Translations under genes and position numbers: made by a program
DNA from: Minisyncoccota bacterium
Lineage (GTDB): Bacteria > Patescibacteriota > Minisyncoccia > Phycocordibacterales > UBA9973
Reading direction: 5' to 3'
Length of the DNA: 32,495 nt
Assembly (NCBI GenBank): GCA_021734995.1
Contig: JAIPHX010000008.1
Coordinates: 1 to 32,495 of the forward strand
Notes under the pieces: model-generated
Database searches by the model: none
The model's input: the letters and a program-made list of their open reading frames with translations, nothing else
Told to the model about the DNA's origin: nothing
Shown here: one piece after another, positions 25,239 to 31,779 of the stretch
How positions within the stretch are numbered: the stretch's first letter is position 1
How the letters are laid out: each line of letters begins with the position of its first letter

Positions 25239-27509
25239 TTATCTTTCTTTAATAACGATACTACCGAGTTTGCCATTAATTTCAACAAAGTCACCAGTTT
25301 TTAATATTTTAGTTGCATTTTTTACTCCAACAATAGCTGGAATACCAAGCTCACGAGAAACAATTGAAGCATGCGATAATATTCCTCCATATTCTATAAT
25401 TAAACCCTTAGACAACCCGATAAGTGGTACCCACCCTGGATCAGTATGACTGGTTACCAATATATCAAAATCAATGTTATCAGGAATATAAAATTCATTA
25501 AATACTCTCACTCTACCAGACACAGAACCCAGAGAACTTGCTGATCCTTGTAATATATCTTTATCCTCATATGTTTCTGTTACTACTTCTGGGGAATCTC
25601 CTTTATGTAATGAAAAATGTGAAGGCAGAACTTTTGATGTATATTTTGAGTATTCTTCCTTTCTTTTATTAACAATGTTCAATAAACCAGAGTTGTTGTT
25701 TAACTTTTTGTTAAATATTTCATCAATTGAAAGATAAAAAATATCTTTTGACTCCTTCAAATAACCCTTTTCAGAAAAAATAACCCCTATTCTCATAAAA
25801 ACCCTACGAACTAAAGAAAAAATATTTGAACGCAATAACCTCATTTCTTCTCGATTTGTTGCAAAAAAACTAATTAGAGAAATTAATAACCCCTTCTTCA
25901 TGGAAGAGTTTTTAGATGCAGGTTTAATAAGATTTGTTTTACCATATATTTGAATAAGAGAAGATAATTTTTCAAAATCTTCCTTTAGGTCCTCAGACTC
26001 TAATTTTAATTCATTGGCAAATCTCCCTCCGTATATAATAAAATATCTATCATATAAATCCTTTAATTTTTTATTATTTAAAAGACATTGGGTAAAATCC
26101 TCTTTGTTTTTAGAAATAATAGCCTGTGCAATATTTTGATCTTTTACTAATAAATCTGATAATTTTTTTAACTCTCTTACTTGATTTGCGCTTACAGTAT
26201 GAGAAGTGATGTTTATAGTATTAAAAGCGTCTTTATCTTTTAAATGAATCTTTCCAAGAATAGTCATGAGCGCTGTATCATTTTCAACTGCAATGTACCA
26301 CTTCTTAAGGGGTACAGATAGAAAATTTTGAAACAACTCGTGGCATTCATCAAGGGACATTTGATCAATTGGAAGTTTTGAATAACTCCTTAATATTTTT
26401 TTTATCTTCTTTTTGAAAGAAAAAACAGTTACCGGAAAAATGACCAATTTTAGTACTACTACAAAATAGTAATATATCGAAAAAATTACCCCTGGTTTAA
26501 TTTCTCTTTCAATTTCATTGTCTATGTTACTAGAGATCATTAACTCCAAGTTGTTTTTATTTCTTTTGTATCCAGGGAAGAAAGACATCATCTTGTACCA
26601 ATTGTTCATATTGTAATACAATTTACCGTAAAAACTTGCTGTGAGTGAGTCGAAAATACCTGTATGCCTGTCTATTTTTTTTCTTGATATTCCTGACGCA
26701 CATACTAAATCTTTGTAAACTTCAGAGTATATAAGTTTTACAAATGACAATGTTAGTGGAAGCACTATTCCAGAGTAACTTTCAGCAATATTCGCACTAT
26801 CATAAAAATTTATTTCGTCATCAGAATAAACAGGTTTTGTAATAGGCCTACTTTGCAAAATGAATAATTCTTTTTCAAGAAAACAAAATTCTATATCTTG
26901 AGGTGTTTTAAATAATCTTTCAATTTCTATGGATTTTTCTACGATTTCTTTAATCTGGTCATCACTAAGTGATTTTTCACTTTTTATATTATGTTCAAAT
27001 TTATTATCTCTATAATAAATAACTTCTTTTTGTTTTTCTATTTTTTCCGATAAAAGATTATTATTAAGTCGGCTAATAATATACTCATCACATGGCTTGC
27101 CCTTGACTACTGACTCACATAATCCTAAGGTCGCATTGATTATCATCGTATTGCTACCAGCATTTGAAAAAACAACCCCCGCAGTAGTAGAACAAATAAA
27201 TTCCTGTAAAATAACATCTCCACAACCTCCTTTGTATGAAGAAATCACTTTTTTACACTCATTACTAATATTTTCCCTAGAAACACCAAGCGCGGAATAA
27301 AAATAACCAGCAAATGATTTATCTTTGCCATCTTCTCCAACAAAAGATGACCTTACGGCAAATAAATTTGTGCGTGGAAATTTTTGCTGTAAAATATTCT
27401 GAAGACTTTCATCACTACACTCAGGTTGACTCAAGACAACAAAAGCCGGAACTTTGAAACCCTCCTCTTCCAGCTTTATTAAAGATTTACTTTTTCCACC
27501 TAAGTACAT
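25239..27509 (-). CDS. PEP-synthase-like phosphotransferase (rifampin phosphotransferase / PigC architecture)
   Basis: The 756-residue protein begins with a PPDK_N-type ATP-grasp domain: GGKSKSLIKLEEEGFKVPAF (4-23), VRSSFVGED from Val52 with Arg53, SFAGYF, and the ending LQSRPIT (about 218-224). A variable middle domain follows (about 230-640), then a phosphohistidine swivel domain: GGILSHASIVSRELGIPA with the catalytic His713, ending at residue 756. The PEP/pyruvate TIM barrel of true PEP synthase is missing. The same three-part plan is known in rifampin phosphotransferase and the prodigiosin enzyme PigC, which use ATP through a phosphohistidine. In a lipid operon the middle domain probably binds an alcohol or amphiphile that is phosphorylated or activated. 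It starts about 6 bases after the UbiA gene. Confidence 0.82.
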   Translation of the reverse strand: MYLGGKSKSLIKLEEEGFKVPAFVVLSQPECSDESLQNILQQKFPRTNLFAVRSSFVGEDGKDKSFAGYFYSALGVSRENISNECKKVISSYKGGCGDVILQEFICSTTAGVVFSNAGSNTMIINATLGLCESVVKGKPCDEYIISRLNNNLLSEKIEKQKEVIYYRDNKFEHNIKSEKSLSDDQIKEIVEKSIEIERLFKTPQDIEFCFLEKELFILQSRPITKPVYSDDEINFYDSANIAESYSGIVLPLTLSFVKLIYSEVYKDLVCASGISRKKIDRHTGIFDSLTASFYGKLYYNMNNWYKMMSFFPGYKRNKNNLELMISSNIDNEIEREIKPGVIFSIYYYFVVVLKLVIFPVTVFSFKKKIKKILRSYSKLPIDQMSLDECHELFQNFLSVPLKKWYIAVENDTALMTILGKIHLKDKDAFNTINITSHTVSANQVRELKKLSDLLVKDQNIAQAIISKNKEDFTQCLLNNKKLKDLYDRYFIIYGGRFANELKLESEDLKEDFEKLSSLIQIYGKTNLIKPASKNSSMKKGLLISLISFFATNREEMRLLRSNIFSLVRRVFMRIGVIFSEKGYLKESKDIFYLSIDEIFNKKLNNNSGLLNIVNKRKEEYSKYTSKVLPSHFSLHKGDSPEVVTETYEDKDILQGSASSLGSVSGRVRVFNEFYIPDNIDFDILVTSHTDPGWVPLIGLSKGLIIEYGGILSHASIVSRELGIPAIVGVKNATKILKTGDFVEINGKLGSIVIKER

Positions 27510-27515
27510 AATAAT

Positions 27516-28385
27516 TTATTTTATAAGCGTGTAGAGAGTTATGTTGATAACGATATAATACATAAAATAAAACAACGCAAAAAGTTTTTCTGATTGAATG
27601 GTCTTTTTAAAATGATGTGTCACTGAAATATATAATCCTAAAATAGACACAAAAAATGGTGTCGCAAGTCCATATAATTTTCCACTGACAGATAATATAT
27701 ATCCAAGCGGGAAAAGTACTAGTACAAAGATTATAGAAAAAAGAATTATTGCCCCCCTGAAACCAAGATGTGCTGAATAAGTATCCTTTCCAAAAGTTTC
27801 TTTATCTACTAATTTAATTTTTCTACCGACTTCCAACAAAGAAGACAGCAGAAAAACAATTATAATATGAGAAACCACAATTAAAGTAAAGGTAAAATTC
27901 CAACCAAACATTGTATAGACAATCAATTGCAATCCCACAAGCTGAACCATATTTAATAGATTGTATAGATAAAAATATTTTCTTATTTTTTTTGAGCAAA
28001 AGAAATCATGTCCTGCAAGCGAACTATATAAAAACACCAAAACAGCCAGCATGAAAGTTTTTAGTGAGAAAATAATACTTATCATAAAAAAAATAAAGAG
28101 ACTTATTAATCTCAAGATTTTTAGTTCCTTGATTGAAATCGTTTTCTTTTGTATGGGTCTATCTGGATGAAATTCTGTATCATGTGTAAAATCACGTATT
28201 TCGTCTATGACTCTTATATGAAAGATAAAAGCTACTGTGACACAAGTAGCGGATATAATCGTAACCCAATTATGTTGACCCAAAATCGCAGCAGCTCCAA
28301 TAACACCACTAAGTGAAATTGGCAACAAAAATAACAATGGAAATCGTTCTTGTTGGTATTTTAAAAAAGATTTAATTAATTTCAT
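27516..28385 (-). CDS. UbiA-superfamily prenyltransferase
   Basis: The 289-residue protein has about seven to eight membrane helices. The first aspartate motif is DEIRDFTHD (Asp61, Asp65, Asp69), followed by FHPDRPI, as in UbiA members of the DExxDxxxD-HPDRP type. The second motif region reads AGHDFFCSKKI. UbiA enzymes move a prenyl chain from its diphosphate to an aromatic ring, a sugar or a glycerol phosphate, using magnesium bound by the aspartates. The second motif has one clear aspartate rather than DxxxD, so activity needs proof. It overlaps the BtaA-like gene by 4 bp. Confidence 0.85.
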   Translation of the reverse strand: MKLIKSFLKYQQERFPLLFLLPISLSGVIGAAAILGQHNWVTIISATCVTVAFIFHIRVIDEIRDFTHDTEFHPDRPIQKKTISIKELKILRLISLFIFFMISIIFSLKTFMLAVLVFLYSSLAGHDFFCSKKIRKYFYLYNLLNMVQLVGLQLIVYTMFGWNFTFTLIVVSHIIIVFLLSSLLEVGRKIKLVDKETFGKDTYSAHLGFRGAIILFSIIFVLVLFPLGYILSVSGKLYGLATPFFVSILGLYISVTHHFKKTIQSEKLFALFYFMYYIVINITLYTLIK

Positions 28386-29467
28386 TTTATGTAATCGATA
28401 TGAATTTTTTTATAAAAAAATGCCATATTTTGTTTGTTTAGAAGATCTTCATTTTTTATATCATGTACAATGATATTGTTAAGTTCTTCATAAAATGTTC
28501 TATCTACTAAGTGGTTAATATAGACAAGTCGTGCATTGTAACCACTAGCTTCAATTATATCTTTAAAGATGACGTGAGTTTCTTCCACGGAAAGTGTTTC
28601 AAATATGTTTGAAAGATTATACTTTGTATATTTTTTAGGATTCTTTTTAATATATGTTGCTATGTCTTCCGAAACAATTTGAATCCTATTAATTCGTTCT
28701 CTTATTATAGGGACGTTTTCTTTTCTTAGATATAAAGGTAAGTTACTTTTATCATATTTCCCAGTAAACATATAATGTAGGAAGAAGTTTTTTGCTGGTT
28801 CAATGCAAATAGAATTTTTTATCTTAATGAGGTAGTGGTCAGTAATATTATTAGTACTTACATATTTAAAAAGTTGTTTATTTCTACCGTTGTTTGATGT
28901 AAGTTTTTTACTGAAAAAAATACTGAATAGAAATCTCCACCTCCATGTATTCCATTTTTTGTTATAAAATTCATATTGTTGTTCTTGTGTTTTCTGGGTA
29001 AATAGAAATTGGACTGTTTTTTTTGAATGTATGAGTGGTAAAATAAATCTACTAAAAACCCTAAAATATCTCTCTAATTTACCGACATGAATTACTCCTT
29101 GAGCAATAAGCTTAGTATTGTTGTCCCACCATTCTTGAGAATCTTTACTTAAATCATTTTTAAGTAAAGAGTATAGATTAATTCGATTGTCACACGATTC
29201 AATACCCAAAAACGCCAGGAGATTATCGTATGATAAATGCTTTATAGCAGAAATTTTTAACTCAAGTAAATAATTCTGGGCTGAATTTATATCAAGAGCG
29301 ATAATCTCCTTAGGATCTTTTAATAAAAGAGTTAGAGTATTACACCCTCCAGATGTAATAGATATAATTTTATCTTCTTTATTTATTTCTAGTCCTTCAA
29401 GCAACACATACGGATCCTCCCAACATTGACTGTAGTAAATTTTATTTTTCCATTTTTGTTCATTCAC
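28382..29467 (-). CDS. DUF3419 / BtaA-like SAM:diacylglycerol 3-amino-3-carboxypropyltransferase
   Basis: The 361-residue protein matches the BtaA/DUF3419 layout: YYSQCWEDP (11-19), the SAM-binding strand IISITSGGCNTLTLLL (34-49), EIIALDIN (54-61), GKLERYF, WNTWRWRFLFSIFF, GRNKQLFKYV and LPLYLRKENVPIIRERI. BtaA moves the aminocarboxypropyl group of SAM onto diacylglycerol, making diacylglycerylhomoserine, the precursor of betaine lipids. The usual partner BtaB, which trimethylates the amine, is not in the window. The family assignment is strong; the acceptor lipid is inferred. Confidence 0.85.
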   Translation of the reverse strand: MNEQKWKNKIYYSQCWEDPYVLLEGLEINKEDKIISITSGGCNTLTLLLKDPKEIIALDINSAQNYLLELKISAIKHLSYDNLLAFLGIESCDNRINLYSLLKNDLSKDSQEWWDNNTKLIAQGVIHVGKLERYFRVFSRFILPLIHSKKTVQFLFTQKTQEQQYEFYNKKWNTWRWRFLFSIFFSKKLTSNNGRNKQLFKYVSTNNITDHYLIKIKNSICIEPAKNFFLHYMFTGKYDKSNLPLYLRKENVPIIRERINRIQIVSEDIATYIKKNPKKYTKYNLSNIFETLSVEETHVIFKDIIEASGYNARLVYINHLVDRTFYEELNNIIVHDIKNEDLLNKQNMAFFYKKIHIDYIK

Positions 29468-29496
29468 GACTTTACTGTAAATCTATTGGAATTAAT

Positions 29497-30147
29497 TTAA
29501 TTTAATTCAGACCAAGCTTTTTTATTAAATAAGAATGTTGTTAACAGCAGGAAATAAACAAGTATTATAACCCAACCAGTTACATAGAGTACTTGAGAAT
29601 CTTTTGTGGTCATAAGCATGATACCGCCACATACTTGGGCGATAAAGCCATAACGAAAAATCGTTGAGTATATTGATTTAAATTTAGAAGCCACAATATC
29701 TATTGCTGGTAAAATCGTAAGAGCTAGCACAAATACATACAACATTTGCATTAATGGTCCTAAGTTAAAGAACAAAAAACCTTCTGGTGAAAGATAAGCG
29801 TAGGAAGGATCTGCATGCCCGATAAAAAATATTCCTACTACAACTATAATACTCAAAATTATTAATAATTGACGATTGATCGCAGTATGTACTTTCTGAA
29901 CAGATGCATAAAATAGAAAAATTAGAGATATAAGAAAAGCTACTGTTCCTAGTGTGACACATATCAATAAATTTTCCGGACTTATTACTCCAAAAGACCA
30001 TATTGCAAAAGCAATAGCATTGATCGATAATGCTATACCAAAAGTCTTAAAAACATTATCCTGTGCTCCTTTTTTAATAAAACGAATACCTAAAGCTATA
30101 GTTGCAAATACGTTGAACAAGAAAAACAAAACAATAAGTGTATTCAT
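29497..30147 (-). CDS. Seven-helix membrane protein of unknown function, first gene of the lipid operon
   Basis: The 216-residue protein has seven hydrophobic segments with short loops, starting directly with a helix, so the N-terminus is probably outside. I see no catalytic motif, only a few charged or polar residues such as GHADPSYAYLSPEG between helices 4 and 5. The gene leads the operon, 29 bp before the BtaA-like gene, so a role as a lipid transporter, sensor or scaffold is possible but only inferred. Its promoter is the extended -10 element at 30186-30194. Confidence 0.6.
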   Translation of the reverse strand: MNTLIVLFFLFNVFATIALGIRFIKKGAQDNVFKTFGIALSINAIAFAIWSFGVISPENLLICVTLGTVAFLISLIFLFYASVQKVHTAINRQLLIILSIIVVVGIFFIGHADPSYAYLSPEGFLFFNLGPLMQMLYVFVLALTILPAIDIVASKFKSIYSTIFRYGFIAQVCGGIMLMTTKDSQVLYVTGWVIILVYFLLLTTFLFNKKAWSELN

Positions 30148-30185
30148 ATAAATAAATACTAAGAAATAATAAAGCGACTACTTAA

Positions 30186-30194
30186 ATTATATCA
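30186..30194 (-). promoter_or_regulatory. Extended -10 promoter of the lipid operon
   Basis: Minus strand TGA TATAAT, about 38 bases before the first operon gene; the transcript would have a leader of about 32 bases. No strong -35 box or Shine-Dalgarno site is visible. Confidence 0.55.
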
Positions 30195-30247
30195 TAATCT
30201 TTAAATAATCTCACTGTGCGTCATTTTAGAGCGTTTAAACCCATAAT

Positions 30248-30277
30248 CTACCCCACTCTTAAGAGGTGGTGGGAGTT
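30248..30277. other. Isolated hairpin, possible remnant of an IS200/IS605-type end
   Basis: CCCCACTC-TTAA-GAGGTGGTGGG forms an 8-bp stem with two bulged bases, followed by AGTTTTA. Such GC-rich hairpins with a TTAA loop resemble the ends of IS200/IS605-type elements, but no tnpA or tnpB is present. It may equally be a transcription terminator for plus-strand reading. Confidence 0.3.
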
Positions 30278-30298
30278 TTATAGTAAAGTAGAAAGGTA

Positions 30299-30343
30299 TC
30301 AGATGTCGAGGTATATCCCGACGATTCCGATACTTAGTGACAT
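30299..30343 (-). pseudogene. Truncated ychF start (14 codons) inside the duplicated repeat
   Basis: The right repeat copy keeps the ychF ATG and codons for MSLSIGIVG, then runs into foreign sequence (IYLDI) and a TGA stop. It is a by-product of the insertion, and its promoter copy points into the island. Confidence 0.85.
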
Positions 30344-30379
30344 CCTTAGAATATAGCAAAAATCTTTCTATTTTGAAAG
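30318..30379. repeat. 62-bp perfect direct repeat, right copy
   Basis: Identical to 21741-21802. It contains a second ychF -10 element (30350-30358 minus) and start codon, and marks the right edge of the island, 12 bases from the end of the AbiEii-like gene. Confidence 0.95.
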
Positions 30380-30391
30380 CTTTAAAATTAT

Positions 30392-31087
30392 TTATTTCTC
30401 ATTATCAAGATGTAATTTCAATAAGAAAATAGTTTGCTCTCTGAGTTTCTCGCGAGCCCAATCTTTTTGAGATGAAGAAAGTAATTCTCCAAGACCATCT
30501 AAGATATGATTATTATCCATTCCCTCAAGCATTTTTATACACTTAACCAAAGTATCTTTAAACGACATACCAGACCTGCTTTCAACTATCTTTTTATTAA
30601 TCTCCCAGTTATTTTTATAAAAGAAATACACATCAAATATATCTCTACTTGTTTTACCAATTCTCTCGTACATAGCCATAAGCTTATGAGCAAACATATC
30701 TTCTTTCACCATTACAAGCATTGAAATACCAAGCAATGTTTTCATCTCATATTTTGAATCAAATTGTCTACGGTTTACCTCTACTTTTATTTGTTGAGCT
30801 CCTTTCTTGTAAGAGATAACATTAAGCAAACTGAACTGTTTCATTCTTGATTCTGTGATGGCCCCATAGCTTTTAGTAATTTTTTGAATCTTACTAAATA
30901 CCTCTTGTTCTTTAGAATCATCTAACAAATCAAAATCAAGGTCCACTGAATTACGATCTAAATCATAAAATAAAAGAGCAGCGGTGCCACCCTTGAATCC
31001 AAGATAAGGAGCAATTGAAGTATCAGAATAAATATCCTTTAAGATTTGGAGTAATATATTTTTATGTTTTGAATAGTCTAATGTCAT
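30392..31087 (-). CDS. AbiEii-like nucleotidyltransferase toxin
   Basis: The 231-residue protein matches the AbiEii family: GFKGGTAALLFYDLDRNSVDLDF (GGT at 33-35, Asp49 and Asp51 as metal ligands), the third motif IKVEVNRRQF and the helical block KLMAMYERIGKTSRDIFDVYFF. AbiEii toxins add nucleotides to targets such as tRNA or bind GTP, and stop growth or block phage. It follows the antitoxin gene by 5 bp. The usual motifs look intact, so it is probably active. Confidence 0.9.
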   Translation of the reverse strand: MTLDYSKHKNILLQILKDIYSDTSIAPYLGFKGGTAALLFYDLDRNSVDLDFDLLDDSKEQEVFSKIQKITKSYGAITESRMKQFSLLNVISYKKGAQQIKVEVNRRQFDSKYEMKTLLGISMLVMVKEDMFAHKLMAMYERIGKTSRDIFDVYFFYKNNWEINKKIVESRSGMSFKDTLVKCIKMLEGMDNNHILDGLGELLSSSQKDWAREKLREQTIFLLKLHLDNEK

Positions 31088-31092
31088 ATGTT

Positions 31093-31704
31093 TTATTTTT
31101 TAATATCTTCTTGTGATTTCTTAAATTTCTCATAATACCTCTTAACAGTCTGTTCCATTTTTTTATTATGATAAATTGGCAAGATTTCAAATACTTTCTC
31201 CCAGTCCAAAGGACTTTCATTATCAATATAATATTTCTTACTTACATATATGCGGTCCAAGTAAGCACGCTCTTTGGTAGCTCTTGCATATCCTTCACTA
31301 TTTTCAATTCCTAAAGTATTACTCAATACATAATCTTTCATTCTGACAAACTCTATTCTTTGTCCATCAACTTCCATATTTCTTTTTATATATGAAGCAA
31401 CAAAAATGTTTCCATAGTATTGGAAAGTCATACCAGATGATCCTAAGACAGTTTCAAAGCTGATATATGATGGAGTATTTATTCTCGTGGCTAACTCATA
31501 ACGATTGTAGTTTTTATCTTTAGCATATAACCCACGATGAACTCTAATTAATTTTTTTGCTTTAACGTAGTAATTCAACCTAACACTGACAGATCCACCA
31601 GCTTTTTCTCCCCACATCAAAGCAACATCTTTATTGGAAAAGATGGTGTTGTTAGACCTTAATAAAATGTCTAAATATTCCCCTTTTTTAGCTTTATTAT
31701 TCAT
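31093..31704 (-). CDS. AbiEi-like antitoxin and transcriptional repressor
   Basis: About 203 residues. The N-terminal part is a winged-helix domain (FSNKDVALMWG, VRLNYYVKAKKLIRVHRGLYA), as in AbiEi antitoxins, and a larger C-terminal domain follows (TRINTPSYISFETVLGSSGM, TKERAYLDRIY). AbiEi represses its own operon by binding inverted repeats and keeps the toxin harmless. I prefer ATG 31704; an upstream ATG at 31755 would place a 29-bp palindrome inside the coding sequence. Confidence 0.82.
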   Translation of the reverse strand: MNNKAKKGEYLDILLRSNNTIFSNKDVALMWGEKAGGSVSVRLNYYVKAKKLIRVHRGLYAKDKNYNRYELATRINTPSYISFETVLGSSGMTFQYYGNIFVASYIKRNMEVDGQRIEFVRMKDYVLSNTLGIENSEGYARATKERAYLDRIYVSKKYYIDNESPLDWEKVFEILPIYHNKKMEQTVKRYYEKFKKSQEDIKK

Positions 31705-31711
31705 ATATCTA

Positions 31712-31740
31712 CTGGAACTTAGGTTAAACCTAACCTCCAG
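31712..31740. promoter_or_regulatory. 29-bp palindrome, probable AbiEi operator
   Basis: CTGGA-AC-TTAGGTT-A-AACCTAA-CC-TCCAG: two nested perfect arms of 7 and 5 bp around a central A. It lies 7 bases before ATG 31704, beneath a possible extended -10 box (TGT TAATAT), where a repressor would block transcription. TTCATATAT flanks it on both sides. Confidence 0.6.
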
Positions 31741-31779
31741 TTCATATATTAACATATTCTCTTAATAAATGCAATACAA

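Larger units (their letters stand above)
21803..30317. mobile_element. Apparent genomic island with a lipid-modification operon, inserted at the 5' end of ychF
   Basis: The 8.5-kb stretch lies between two perfect 62-bp direct repeats that duplicate the ychF promoter, start codon and first codons. It contains eight co-directional genes and no housekeeping gene. The inner repeat copy restores an intact ychF, as in target-preserving integration. No integrase, transposase or terminal inverted repeat is present, so the island may have entered by single-crossover recombination, been moved in trans, or lost its recombinase. I could not tell a base-composition difference by eye. Confidence 0.65.

Noticed and set aside
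25235-25294. GTG 25294 start for the GNAT gene
   Set aside because: It would overlap the previous gene by 56 bp, while ATG 25234 lies just after that gene's stop with a purine-rich site upstream.
25239-27509. Phosphoenolpyruvate synthase
   Set aside because: The C-terminal PEP/pyruvate-binding barrel is absent; the protein ends right after the phosphohistidine domain.
21803-30317. Prophage or conjugative element
   Set aside because: No integrase, structural phage gene, relaxase or transposase was found among the eight genes; only the flanking repeats suggest mobility.
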